The notes under the pieces are model-generated. The model was given only the letters and a program-made list of their open reading frames with translations, ran no database searches and was not told where the DNA came from. From Sporosarcina sp. P2 (GTDB taxonomy: Bacteria > Bacillota > Bacilli > Bacillales_A > Planococcaceae), in contig NZ_PDYY01000013.1 in assembly GCF_002743255.1 (NCBI RefSeq), positions 1 through 64,000 on the forward strand: 64,000 bases of DNA, in the 5' to 3' direction. The position numbers were made by a program, and so were the translations under genes. The number at the start of each line of letters is the position of its first letter. Positions within the stretch are counted from its first letter, which is position 1. This document shows positions 1 to 7,986 of this stretch, in pieces.

Positions 1-17
1 TTCACTTTAGAATTCAT
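1..17 (-). CDS. Start of an unidentified gene (partial, runs off left edge)
   Basis: Only the first five codons (M-N-S-K-V) are inside the window. They are preceded on the minus strand by a perfect AAGGAGGA ribosome binding site at 23-30, with a 5-base spacer to the ATG at 15-17. Nothing can be said about the product. Confidence 0.6.
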
Positions 18-41
18 GTGAGTCCTCCTTGGTTATTATTA

Positions 42-71
42 GGGGTCAAGTAGTCGATGCCTTGACACCCC
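42..71 (-). promoter_or_regulatory. Hairpin in the leader of the left-edge gene
   Basis: GGGGTCAAG at 42-50 and CTTGACACCCC at 61-71 can pair, with a two-base bulge, around a ten-base loop. The hairpin sits about 25 bp upstream of the start codon at 17 and has no T-run after it, so it is not a terminator. It could be a leader structure acting on translation. I do not recognise a known riboswitch class in it. Confidence 0.3.
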
Positions 72-106
72 CGAATCATACCAAGGGGACTTTTCTATTT
101 CAATAG

Positions 107-231
107 GGCTCCACTAACCAAACAGGAATGCTCCTGGAGGATCAGCGTGAGTCCGAGACCCTGGACTGAACGAAGTGAGGGAAGCGGCTCGGGCCACGCC
201 CTCAGGAAAGCGTCCCCAACTGGAGCTTCCA
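107..231. repeat. Palindromic interspersed repeat of the Bacillaceae GC-rich type
   Basis: This GC-rich, partly self-complementary stretch contains blocks such as GGACGCTTTCC and CTCACTTCGTTCA on the minus strand. It matches the layout of the copy at 32185-32311: an acgctttcc block, a central cttcgct-like block and an outer inverted repeat around CTCCA. Such elements are scattered through intergenic DNA of many Bacillaceae and Planococcaceae genomes. The assignment is by pattern, not by alignment. Apart from this repeat and the leader hairpin, I see nothing in 18-312. Confidence 0.5.
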
Positions 232-303
232 TCCCCTCGTGCTCACTAATTCACTCTCTACGAATGTAATGTTCCGGACCTTGAATTTAATCTCCTCTTA
301 CTC

Positions 304-333
304 CATAAAAAAAGCCCACAGCAAGTGTGAGCT
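304..333 (-). terminator. Intrinsic terminator of the sigma factor gene
   Basis: AGCYCACA and its complement pair at 313-333, overlapping the stop codon region, followed on the minus strand by a run of seven T. This closes the sigma factor transcript immediately after its stop codon. Confidence 0.75.
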
Positions 334-878
334 TAGGCCATAACATACTCTTCAGCTGCCTCGTCTTGTACGAGCAACTCTTTCAGGTACTTCTTCGCGC
401 GGAACAAGCGGGACTTCACAGTGCCGATCGACACACTCATCAACCCTGCGATCTCTACTAACGAATATTGATTCACATAGAAATACTCAATCGTTTTTCG
501 GTAAATACCGTCCAACTCGCTGATTTTCTGTTGCACAAGCTCGGAAATATCATTCTGCTCCATCAATTCAGCAGGAGTTTTCGCATTACTAGGAACCAAA
601 TCTAAGATCGGAACGTCTAATGTATCAGGTTGATTCATCACGTATTGACTCTGACGTACATTTTTTCTGTAACGGTCGCGAAATGTGTTCATACAAATCG
701 TCGTCAACCAAGCCTTCATACGGTTGACTTCACTCATTTCACCGCTGTAGCGCACTACTTTTACCCATACGTCTTGCATGAGATCTTCTGCTTCTTCTTT
801 ATTGCGAGTCAGTTTAAGACATAAATGATATATATAGCGTCCATATTCTTCGTATAATGCGTTTAAGTCGTTTTTCAT
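333..878 (-). CDS. ECF-type RNA polymerase sigma factor
   Basis: This 181-residue protein carries the two conserved blocks of ECF sigma-70 factors. Region 2 (YEEYGRYIYHLC through AEDLMQDVWVKV, about residues 8-70) binds the -10 element and core polymerase. Region 4 (SELDGIYRKTIEYFYVNQYSLVEIAGLMSVSIGTVKSRL split over about 120-165) is the helix-turn-helix for the -35 element. The ATG at 878 is preferred because GGAGGC lies nine bases upstream; an in-frame upstream ATG at 932 has no such site. No anti-sigma gene follows in the window: the gene ends in its own terminator. A 12-bp-arm palindrome at 956-983 lies just upstream and may take part in control. Which regulon it serves cannot be read from sequence. 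Confidence 0.88.
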   Translation of the reverse strand: MKNDLNALYEEYGRYIYHLCLKLTRNKEEAEDLMQDVWVKVVRYSGEMSEVNRMKAWLTTICMNTFRDRYRKNVRQSQYVMNQPDTLDVPILDLVPSNAKTPAELMEQNDISELVQQKISELDGIYRKTIEYFYVNQYSLVEIAGLMSVSIGTVKSRLFRAKKYLKELLVQDEAAEEYVMA

Positions 879-955
879 AATAAGTAGCCTCCGTTTTATA
901 ACTGGTACCCTTATTATCATAGACACACACATTACGAGCTATCGCTTTCTCTTTC

Positions 956-983
956 AGTAACCTTACAATTGTGTAAGGTTACT
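956..983. promoter_or_regulatory. Perfect 12-bp inverted repeat between CNNM and sigma genes
   Basis: AGTAACCTTACA (956-967) and TGTAAGGTTACT (972-983) are exact complements separated by ATTG. The hairpin starts ten bases after the CNNM gene stop and about 80 bp before the sigma factor start, both on the minus strand. No T-run follows on either strand, so an ordinary intrinsic terminator is not well supported. An operator for the sigma gene, or an RNA-processing hairpin between the two genes, are the alternatives. Confidence 0.55.
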
Positions 984-992
984 TGACAAACT

Positions 993-2243
993 CTACGCTT
1001 CAACGACCTCTTCTTTTGGTTCCTGCTTGGTAATCTTTAGGCGCAAAATTCGCGTTCTGTCCATTTCTTCAATTTCAAACAACAACGAATTATAACTAAA
1101 CTTCTCGCCTTCTTCAGGGATATGACCCACTTCCTGAAAAACAAATCCACCGATCGTATCGTGATCGGTAGGTAACTCTATATCGAGTAGTTCAATCACG
1201 TCTTCAATCTCTAAACGTCCTTGACAGACTAGAAGATTCTCTTCTTTTTCGAAGACCATCGACTCTTCCTCCACGTCCGTTTCATCCTCTATATCCTGTC
1301 CAATCATTTCTTCAATAATATCTTCCTGTGTGACGATCCCAAGTGTCCCACCATATTCATCTAGCACAATCGCCATATGTTTCTTTTGCGTTAACATACG
1401 CTTAAACACAAGCTCAACACTTGCGGTCTGCACGACGAACAAAGGCTGGCGATCAATTACCTCCGCAAACGTTCGCTCGGGAAACATTGACCACTCAATC
1501 AACATTTTGGAATAAAAAATACCGACCACTTTGTCGATACTCTCTTCATATACTGGATAGCGGGTATAGAAATACTGCAATACGACGTCACGTACTTCTT
1601 CATACGTAGAATCCATCGACAATGAAATAATATCCGTACGGTGTGTTTCCATTACGTCGCTAACATCTTTATCCCGAAAATCTAGCATACCCTTTAGACG
1701 GATTGATTCATCCTGACCGAATGTACCTTCAGTAGATGCAATGTCCACCATGGAACGCACATCTTCCTTCGTCAAAGTGGCTTCCGTCACCGTTCCTTTT
1801 GAAATTAAGCGAACGAAGAAATTGGTAAACAATGATAGGAATAACGTCAATGGAATCATTAACTTCACGAGCACCGAAATGGGTGGTGCTACAAAATACG
1901 CGATACGATCCGCAAATGTTGCAGCAATCGTTTTCGGCAATACCTCTCCGAATATAATCAAAATAACCGTTAAGATCCCTGTCAGTAACCCAATACTCAA
2001 TCCTTTATCGATTGCAATCATCGTCACAATCGTCGGCATCAAAATATTCGCAACATTATTCCCAATTAATATGGCCGTAATCATACGGTCCGGCTTGGAA
2101 ATCAATTTTCGTAATTTTATCGATTTAATGTCTCCTTGATCCGCACGCAATTGAACTTTCATTCGATTGATAGCGGTCAACGCCGTTTCACTTCCCGATA
2201 AAAAGAAGGACAAAAATAAACATAGTCCCAGTGCAATAAACAA
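993..2243 (-). CDS. CNNM/HlyC-CorC family membrane protein with CBS pair
   Basis: About 416 residues. The N-terminal CNNM (DUF21) membrane domain spans about residues 1-185 with the typical LSGSETALTAINR start and GEVLPKTIA motif. A CBS-domain pair (about 200-315) contains DEYGGTLGIVTQEDIIEEMIG. The C-terminal CorC_HlyC domain (about 330-405) contains TIGGFVFQEVGHIPEEGE. Relatives act at the membrane in Mg2+/cation efflux or homeostasis; the exact ion is not shown here. The start is probably TTG at 2243, because GGAGGAG lies seven bases before it; the open frame extends five codons further upstream to another TTG. Length is normal for the family. Confidence 0.88.
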   Translation of the reverse strand: MFIALGLCLFLSFFLSGSETALTAINRMKVQLRADQGDIKSIKLRKLISKPDRMITAILIGNNVANILMPTIVTMIAIDKGLSIGLLTGILTVILIIFGEVLPKTIAATFADRIAYFVAPPISVLVKLMIPLTLFLSLFTNFFVRLISKGTVTEATLTKEDVRSMVDIASTEGTFGQDESIRLKGMLDFRDKDVSDVMETHRTDIISLSMDSTYEEVRDVVLQYFYTRYPVYEESIDKVVGIFYSKMLIEWSMFPERTFAEVIDRQPLFVVQTASVELVFKRMLTQKKHMAIVLDEYGGTLGIVTQEDIIEEMIGQDIEDETDVEEESMVFEKEENLLVCQGRLEIEDVIELLDIELPTDHDTIGGFVFQEVGHIPEEGEKFSYNSLLFEIEEMDRTRILRLKITKQEPKEEVVEA

Positions 2244-2487
2244 TTGCGTCTCCTCCAACGTTTCTCCATTTATTTGTCATCATTCATCATATGTTATTGC
2301 CATGAATCCAACATTTCTTATTTCATAAGTATATCACATATATAAACTGAATCGTTAATGCAACATACAGGTAGAACGTATACTTTTATCATTCAGTTCC
2401 CTTACCCGTAAGTGCCTAAACCTTAATACCTCACGAATTTCTGCTATACTGTGATATAGAAAATATCCAAAGAAAAGAGGGTTTACC

Positions 2488-3870
2488 ATGACTTCATCAC
2501 AAGCATTGGATCACTATTTCACAACCAACCGTGACCGCCACTTGGAAGAGTTAACGAGCTTCTTGGCAATTCCAAGCATCAGTGCACTTTCCGAACATCA
2601 ATCAGATATGCAAAAAGCAGCAGAATGGCTGTCGAATGAATTCGAAACAATCGGTTTGGATAACGTGTCAATTGAAAAAACAGCTGGACAACCCGTTGTC
2701 TATGCGGACTGGTTACATGCTGAAGGTCAGCCAACCATCCTGATCTACGGCCACTACGATGTGCAACCTGTTGATCCGCTTCACTTATGGGAAACACCTC
2801 CATTTGAAGCAACAATCCGTGATAATAAATTATATGCACGCGGAGCAAGCGATGATAAAGGGCAAGTGTTTATGCACAGTAAAGCAATCGAGGCGCTGAT
2901 GAATGTTGAAGGAAAACTTCCTGTTAACGTCAAGCTAATTATTGAAGGAGAAGAAGAAATCGGTAGCCCGAGCCTCGAGGAATATATCCAAAATAATCAA
3001 GACAAGCTAGCGGCAGACTTCATCGTCATTTCAGATACAGGCATGTACGGCCCTGGGCAGCCCGCCATTTGCTACGGACTGCGTGGATTAGCCGGCGTAC
3101 AAATCGATGTGAAAGGTCCTAAAGGCGACTTGCACTCCGGACTCTATGGTGGCGGTGTTCAAAATCCAATCCACGCACTTGTCGAAATCTTGGCTTCATT
3201 CCGTGATGCCGAAGGAACTATCGCAATCGACGGATTCTATGATCAAGTTCGCGATCTAACAGAAGAGGAGCGCGCGGGTTGGGCTGCTCTCGACTTCGAT
3301 AAAGAAGCAGTGAAAAAAGAAGTCGGTGTCAAAGAACTCACTGGCGAGCCAGGCTACACATACACAGAACGTACATGGGCCCGCCCTACACTCGAAATTA
3401 ACGGTGTATTCGGCGGATTTTCAGGAGAAGGTATCAAAACCGTCCTTCCTTCCGAAGCCGGAGCGAAAATCACATGCCGTCTAGTTCCCGATCAAGAGCC
3501 GGATGAAATCATAGAAAAACTACGCGCGCACATCGCGAAACACGAACCAGTCGGATGTGAAGTGACGGTTACTGAATTTGATAAAGGTAAACCTTATTTA
3601 ACTCCATACGATCACGAAGTCATCCAAGCGGCTGGCAGAGCGTACGAGCAAGTATACGGCGTACCTACCGTCTACACACGCGGTGGCGGCTCCATACCCA
3701 TCGTCGCTGCATTCGATGAAATTCTAAATTTACCCGTCGTCTTGATGGGCTTCGGACTGGATACAGAAAACTTCCACGCACCGAATGAACACTTCCATTT
3801 GGAGAATTTCGATAAAGGACTGCGTGTTATCAGTAATTATTATGGAGAGATCGAAAAACTAGGGCTATGA
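2488..3870 (+). CDS. M20 family metallopeptidase (dipeptidase, CNDP type)
   Basis: A 460-residue protein of the M20 dipeptidase/ArgE/DapE superfamily. Expected zinc ligands are visible in order: H in YGHYDVQP (near 92), D in GASDDKGQ (near 125), the catalytic base and ligand in EGEEEIGS (near 158-160), D in ISDTGM and H near the C-terminus in NFHAPNEHF. The dimerisation insert lies between about 205 and 375. Members are cytoplasmic and hydrolyse di- or tripeptides, or N-acyl amino acids; substrate is not settled. AAGAGGG lies 7-8 bases upstream of the ATG. It is monocistronic. Its 3' untranslated region contains a 21-bp repeat array before the terminator at 3982-4015. Confidence 0.9.
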   Translation: MTSSQALDHYFTTNRDRHLEELTSFLAIPSISALSEHQSDMQKAAEWLSNEFETIGLDNVSIEKTAGQPVVYADWLHAEGQPTILIYGHYDVQPVDPLHLWETPPFEATIRDNKLYARGASDDKGQVFMHSKAIEALMNVEGKLPVNVKLIIEGEEEIGSPSLEEYIQNNQDKLAADFIVISDTGMYGPGQPAICYGLRGLAGVQIDVKGPKGDLHSGLYGGGVQNPIHALVEILASFRDAEGTIAIDGFYDQVRDLTEEERAGWAALDFDKEAVKKEVGVKELTGEPGYTYTERTWARPTLEINGVFGGFSGEGIKTVLPSEAGAKITCRLVPDQEPDEIIEKLRAHIAKHEPVGCEVTVTEFDKGKPYLTPYDHEVIQAAGRAYEQVYGVPTVYTRGGGSIPIVAAFDEILNLPVVLMGFGLDTENFHAPNEHFHLENFDKGLRVISNYYGEIEKLGL

Positions 3871-3879
3871 TTTGTGATT

Positions 3880-3962
3880 TGTGAGCGGATAGATGGGTTG
3901 CTTGCGTGCATTGAGCGCTCGTGGCGTTGCATAGAGCGGACGCGTGAGTCCATTGAGCGCTT
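3880..3962 (+). repeat. 21-bp periodic GAGCG array 1 (4 units)
   Basis: GAGCG cores start at 3883, 3913, 3934 and 3955, giving intervals of 30, 21 and 21. Each of the last three is preceded by ATT or ATA. The array lies between the peptidase stop codon and the shared terminator, so it should be transcribed as part of the peptidase 3' untranslated region. It is the shortest of six arrays of the same kind in the window. Confidence 0.8.
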
Positions 3963-3981
3963 CTCCCTTCTCACATACAAG

Positions 3982-4020
3982 AAACAGGCTACTCCACAAA
4001 TGGGGTAGCCTGTTTTGTAT
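3982..4020. terminator. Bidirectional intrinsic terminator between convergent genes
   Basis: AACAGGCTAC and GTAGCCTGTT pair around a 12-base loop, with TTTTGTATTT on the plus side and a short T-rich stretch on the minus side. It can end both the peptidase (plus) and nitroreductase (minus) transcripts. Confidence 0.8.
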
Positions 4021-4061
4021 TTCATTCGTATATTTACATGAAAAATGGCACTTTACCACTC

Positions 4062-4664
4062 TCAAGATTCCTCTTCTTCGTCCTCACTACTTCCAAAGTA
4101 CGTAATGATTTCTTCTACCGGCTTACGTGGTGAGGCTTTCGGTGACGTATCGAAATAGCCGAACTGCAACATGCTGATGATGCGTTCGCCCGTCTCTACG
4201 CCTAAACGCTCGCGGAATTTCGGGTGATCGATGAACGGTGGCGTCTTCCAACAAGTACCAATTCCTTTATCCCAAGCAAGCAATTGAATATTTTGAATTA
4301 GCGTGCTAGCTGCTGCGTAATCCTCCAGCCGTTCTTTTTGGCGTACATCTTCAGGTACGATGACGAATACAGCTGCACTGGCAGTCGAGAACTTCTTCAT
4401 TTGTTTTTCAAGATCCTCAGCAGAAAGCTGCTTCCAATTTGCTACACCGAACTCCTTCAAGACGTCCAAAAGCTGTTCATACTGTTCACCTGTCGCTACG
4501 ATCAATCGCCAAGGATTCCGGTTTCCGTGGTTTGGAGCCCAAACGGCATCTTCTATAATTTCTGGAATGATCTCTGGTTCGATCGGTTGTCCGTTAAAAT
4601 TCTTAATAGAGCGCCGTGTAACAATGGCCTCTCTTACCGATAATGCTTGTTCATTCACACTCAA
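4062..4664 (-). CDS. Nitroreductase family protein (FMN-dependent)
   Basis: About 200 residues, the usual length for nitroreductase-fold oxidoreductases. The N-terminal TRRSIKNFNGQPI motif binds FMN phosphate and APNHGNRNPWRLIVATG is the second conserved flavin-binding block (about 40-60). GIGTCWKTPPF and the C-terminal GYFDTSPKASPRKPVEEI block are also typical. Such enzymes use NAD(P)H to reduce nitroaromatics, quinones or other flavin-accessible substrates in the cytoplasm; the natural substrate is unknown. The TTG at 4664 (MSVNEQ...) is chosen because AAAGGAG lies just upstream. The frame extends a further 11 codons to an ATG without a site. Confidence 0.88.
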   Translation of the reverse strand: MSVNEQALSVREAIVTRRSIKNFNGQPIEPEIIPEIIEDAVWAPNHGNRNPWRLIVATGEQYEQLLDVLKEFGVANWKQLSAEDLEKQMKKFSTASAAVFVIVPEDVRQKERLEDYAAASTLIQNIQLLAWDKGIGTCWKTPPFIDHPKFRERLGVETGERIISMLQFGYFDTSPKASPRKPVEEIITYFGSSEDEEEES

Positions 4665-4762
4665 CCTTCTCCTTTGCAATAAGTATCTATTTTTCATTAT
4701 ACCCTAACTTGGTAGTCTGTTGCTAGAGGCTATGAGAAACACTTTGATGCAGAACTGGATAA

Positions 4763-5248
4763 TTATGAGAAATGATCATTAATTTTAAAAAAGATATACT
4801 TCGCATTTGGCGAGTAAGCATAGGAGTCCTTATAATCCCATGTGCGATGATATGCGTTATACGTATGGGCATTGACGAGCGGTGTATCTCCGTCCTTGGC
4901 AGTTACAATCGTCGTATGGTCGAAACGCCCGTCTCCATGGAAGTCATACGAAATGATATCGCCTAGCTGTAATTCTTGGGGAGTTTTTACTTGAGTTGCA
5001 GTCAGTCCTTTTGTAGAAGTCGCTAAGTACCATCGCATTGAGTGAGCGACGGTATAACTGAAGCTCCATGTGCCTTTACGCATCCACCAACCCTTTTCGC
5101 GGTTTGGTTGTCCATGCATCGGTGCTCCACCCGCCAACAGACATTGTGAAATAAAATTCGTACAGTCATCTTCAAAACTGGGGAAGGCAGGGTTTCTGCT
5201 ATTCCACCAAGTGTCTGCATAGTCTACTGCCGCTTGTCGATTGTACAA
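4763..5248 (-). CDS. Amidase-domain protein (Amidase_6-like, cysteine hydrolase fold)
   Basis: This 161-residue protein begins YNRQAAVDYADTWWNSRNPAF and continues with DDCTNFISQCLLAGG, where the Cys is the likely nucleophile. RFDHTTIV supplies the likely catalytic His and ends in a typical NAKYIFFKI block. That is the pattern of the putative amidase domain seen in Firmicute spore and cell-wall proteins, related to NlpC/P60 folds. No signal peptide is visible in this copy. The TTG at 5248 is chosen because AAGGAGGG lies six bases upstream; the open frame continues upstream only through that site. It lies 45 bp after the ABC ATPase gene and may be co-transcribed with it. Confidence 0.78.
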   Translation of the reverse strand: MYNRQAAVDYADTWWNSRNPAFPSFEDDCTNFISQCLLAGGAPMHGQPNREKGWWMRKGTWSFSYTVAHSMRWYLATSTKGLTATQVKTPQELQLGDIISYDFHGDGRFDHTTIVTAKDGDTPLVNAHTYNAYHRTWDYKDSYAYSPNAKYIFFKINDHFS

Positions 5249-5293
5249 AAAAATCCCTCCTTGCCATATCATATGACAACGAGGGACGTTCAA

Positions 5294-6022
5294 TTAGTGA
5301 TGTAATACTTTTGATAAAAAATTCTGGGCGCGTTCGGAATCGGGATTCGTGAAGAACTTGGCAGGTGATGCCTGTTCCACGACTTTGCCATCTGCCATGA
5401 AGATGATCTCGTCACAAATTTCTTTGGCGAAGCCCATTTCATGTGTCACGACGACCATCGTCATACCACTTTCAGCCAGTTTACGGATGGCATCGAGAAC
5501 TTCGGTGACCATCTCGGGATCGAGTGCGGAAGTCGGCTCATCGAATAGCATCACTTGCGGATCCATTGCGAGCGCACGCGCTATCGCGACACGTTGTTGC
5601 TGACCGCCAGATAACCGGTTCGGATACGCATCAAATTTATCTCCAAGACCGAGTGAAGTCAGCAACTCCTTCCCTCGCGTTTCCGCAGCGCTTTTGCTTA
5701 GCCCTTTTACATTGATAGGCGCGAGCGTGACATTTTGCAATGCCGTGAGAAATGGATAAAGATTAAAGCTTTGGAACACGAATCCGATTTCAGAACGCGC
5801 TTTGTTAATATTCACTTTTCTATCGTGTATGGAAACGCCGTCTACTACAATTTCTCCGTCATCGATAGGTTCGAGCGCATTGATCGTACGAATTAATGTA
5901 GACTTCCCTGCTCCACTTGGGCCTATGATGGCCACAACGTGTGATTTAGGTACTTCAAGCGAGACATCTGTCAACACTTGGTTCATACCGAATGTTTTAT
6001 TTACGTGTTTAATAGAAATCAT
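5294..6022 (-). CDS. Polar amino acid ABC transporter, ATP-binding protein
   Basis: About 242 residues, GlnQ/HisP type. Walker A is GPSGAGKST, the Q-loop is [10 protein letters not shown], the signature is LSGGQQQR, Walker B is [14 protein letters not shown] and the H-loop is VVVTHEMGF. It hydrolyses ATP in the cytoplasm to drive import by the permease encoded just upstream. The ATG at 6022 is preferred over the GTG three codons earlier because AAGGAG is eight bases before the ATG and would overlap the GTG. It is third in a binding protein, permease, ATPase operon. Confidence 0.93.
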   Translation of the reverse strand: MISIKHVNKTFGMNQVLTDVSLEVPKSHVVAIIGPSGAGKSTLIRTINALEPIDDGEIVVDGVSIHDRKVNINKARSEIGFVFQSFNLYPFLTALQNVTLAPINVKGLSKSAAETRGKELLTSLGLGDKFDAYPNRLSGGQQQRVAIARALAMDPQVMLFDEPTSALDPEMVTEVLDAIRKLAESGMTMVVVTHEMGFAKEICDEIIFMADGKVVEQASPAKFFTNPDSERAQNFLSKVLHH

Positions 6023-6047
6023 ATCTGGCACTCCTTCACGTCAAGCT

Positions 6048-6716
6048 TTATGAATTTTCTCTCGCTAATAACTTTTGTTCGATCGCACGAATGATCATGG
6101 ATAACGTGAACGTCATGGCAAAGTAAACGAAACCGATGAATGTCCATACTTCTATGGAACGCATACTAGTGGCCACGAGATTCTTCGCGTTCAACGTCAA
6201 TTCCGTCGCACCGATGACCGAGATCAAAGAGGAGTCTTTAATTAGCATGATGAATTGTGAAGCAAGTGGCGGTAGAACTCTTCGGAATGCTTGTGGCAAA
6301 ACGATCAAACGCATCGCCTGCCAGTAGGTCATACCTGACGAACGAGCTGCCTCCATCTGACCTCTTGGCACACCTTGTATTCCTGAACGAACAATTTCTG
6401 CAATGAATGCTGCGGTAAAAACAGCCAACCCAATAATTGATGCCCAATAAGAACCGAGCTTTAAAAATTGACCGAGTACAAAGAAAATCCAAATCAATAG
6501 TACAAGCAACGGCACGCCGCGCATGACTTCTACATAGGCTGAGGAAAGAATACGGATGAATCTATTGCGGGAAATCCTACCCATTCCGATAATAATCCCC
6601 ATCGGAATAGCCAGCAATAATGCGATCGCTGAAATTTCAAGAGTTTTCAGCGCCCCTTCAATAAAGATATCCATATTTTGCGATATTACACTGAAGTCAT
6701 ATTCATAGCCGCCCAT
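6048..6716 (-). CDS. Polar amino acid ABC transporter, permease
   Basis: A 222-residue membrane protein of the HisM/GlnP family with about five transmembrane segments. The EAA loop that contacts the ATPase is visible as EAARSSGMTYWQAMRLIVLPQA (first 20 residues quoted as EAARSSGMTYWQAMRLIVLP). Its ATG lies one base after the stop of the binding-protein gene and its GGGAG site is inside that gene, so translation is likely coupled. Substrate class (polar amino acids, perhaps glutamine, arginine or cystine) cannot be narrowed from this subunit. Confidence 0.92.
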   Translation of the reverse strand: MGGYEYDFSVISQNMDIFIEGALKTLEISAIALLLAIPMGIIIGMGRISRNRFIRILSSAYVEVMRGVPLLVLLIWIFFVLGQFLKLGSYWASIIGLAVFTAAFIAEIVRSGIQGVPRGQMEAARSSGMTYWQAMRLIVLPQAFRRVLPPLASQFIMLIKDSSLISVIGATELTLNAKNLVATSMRSIEVWTFIGFVYFAMTFTLSMIIRAIEQKLLARENS

Positions 6717-6717
6717 A

Positions 6718-7539
6718 TTATTCTCCCGAAACCTTATCTAGCCAGTCGCTTTCTTCAAACCAACGACTTCTTGATGCTAGTTCTTCCGGGCTGTCCACAT
6801 AGCTGTGCAAGAATGAATTCAACCATTGAATCGTTTCAAAATCATTTTTCTTTACTGCAATTCCGAGATTCTCAGCAGACATCAAACCTTCTACTTGATG
6901 AACTTCTCCTTCATGTTCCAAACGCCAAACAGCAATGGCAGGTTCATCATACACAACGGCATCAGCCTGTCCTGAACCCATTGTCGTAGCTGCTAACGGG
7001 AAATCCTCGAAGTCTACTACTTCCGCATTTTTGAACTGAGACTTCGCAAGCAATGCGCCCGTAGTCCCGATACCTACCGCAATTTTATTCCCCTTGACGT
7101 CAAGCTCTTCCCATGATTTGATCCCTTTATTCGCAGCTGGCACCATGATCGCCTGACCTGTTTTATAGTAAGGATTGGACATGCTAATGGATAATGCACG
7201 ATCCCCACGAATCGTCATACCTGCGATGACCATATCTACTTCACCTATTTGCAAAGCCGGTCCTAAGCCATCAAATACGAATTGTTTAAACTCTACTTCC
7301 GTATTTAACGCTTCACCCACTGCGTTTGCTAGATCGATATCATACCCGACATAACCGCCTTCAATGCTTTTCATTTCAAAAGGGAAATAACCTGGTGCAA
7401 TTCCAACCACCAATTTTTTGTTGTCTTTAATATTCTTCAACGTGGACTTCTCTGTTGAGCCTGCCCCTCCATCGTTACTGCTACATCCCGCAACGACCAA
7501 TAATAGGATTAGCAATAATGCTGTAAACATCTTCTTCAT
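6718..7539 (-). CDS. Amino acid ABC transporter, substrate-binding lipoprotein
   Basis: A 273-residue SBP_bac_3 protein. The signal peptide ends in LVVAGC, with Cys19 as the lipidation site, so it is anchored outside the membrane. Domain hallmarks are GIAPGYFPFEMKSIEGGYVGYDIDLANA (quoted in part) and the GxGTTGA hinge block. It captures the substrate for the downstream permease and ATPase. AAGGGG lies upstream of the ATG. The 250 bp upstream contain the likely promoter but no clear known operator. Confidence 0.92.
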   Translation of the reverse strand: MKKMFTALLLILLLVVAGCSSNDGGAGSTEKSTLKNIKDNKKLVVGIAPGYFPFEMKSIEGGYVGYDIDLANAVGEALNTEVEFKQFVFDGLGPALQIGEVDMVIAGMTIRGDRALSISMSNPYYKTGQAIMVPAANKGIKSWEELDVKGNKIAVGIGTTGALLAKSQFKNAEVVDFEDFPLAATTMGSGQADAVVYDEPAIAVWRLEHEGEVHQVEGLMSAENLGIAVKKNDFETIQWLNSFLHSYVDSPEELASRSRWFEESDWLDKVSGE

Positions 7540-7784
7540 ACATTTCCCCTTCTCTCTCTTTGCTAGTATAAATATTCTAAATTAATACAATTATAAGATA
7601 CGGCCTACCAACTGTCTACAAGTATATGTATACGTTTGCTTGTATACTCCATATATTGGACAAGATCTTATAACGATTACTTTCTATAGTATTCAATATA
7701 CATTACAATGAATAATTATACAATAGTAAATAGTTTCATTACGCATGGCGAAGGAGAAGATAGGTTTACTAGTACTGTCTCGAT
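7540..7784. other. AT-rich upstream region of the amino acid transporter operon
   Basis: No gene was found in this stretch. It should hold the operon promoter on the minus strand. The only structure I noticed is two GTATAC hexamers near 7630 and 7648, with a related AAGTATA just before the first. This could be an operator, but AT-rich DNA produces such hexamers often. Confidence 0.3.
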
Positions 7785-7827
7785 AAAAAAAACGACAGTC
7801 CGTTAGAGATTTCTCTAATGAACTGCC
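7785..7827 (-). terminator. Intrinsic terminator downstream of tRNA-Ala
   Basis: On the minus strand, GCAGT plus TTAGAGA pair with TCTCTAA plus ACTGT, followed by a run of eight T. It lies 13 bp beyond the 3' end of the tRNA and closes its transcript. Confidence 0.8.
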
Positions 7828-7840
7828 TTCTTTATTTTAA

Positions 7841-7913
7841 TGGAGCATAGGGGGCTCGAACCCCTGACCTTTGCACTGCCAGCGCAACGCTCTCCCAGCT
7901 GAGCTAATGCCCC
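7841..7913 (-). tRNA. tRNA-Ala (GGC anticodon)
   Basis: A 73-nt cloverleaf on the minus strand. The acceptor arm GGGGCAT pairs with ATGCTCC with one G-U, followed by discriminator A. The anticodon stem TTGCG/TGCAA encloses CTGGCAG, giving anticodon GGC. The T arm contains GGTTCGAGCCCC. CCA is not encoded. It stands alone rather than in an rRNA-tRNA cluster. Confidence 0.95.
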
Positions 7914-7986
7914 TTATATCTGATACAATATAGAGTATATCAATTGTTCGTTTAAAAGACAATAGGCAAGAAAGGTGGTTAATGGT

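Noticed and set aside
42..71. T-box or known riboswitch in the leader of the left-edge gene
   Set aside because: Only a simple hairpin is visible; none of the conserved elements of T-box, SAM, purine or similar leaders were found.
7616..7660. GTATAC repeats upstream of the amino acid ABC operon as a defined operator
   Set aside because: Short AT-rich hexamers are expected often in such DNA and I could not match them to a known regulator site.
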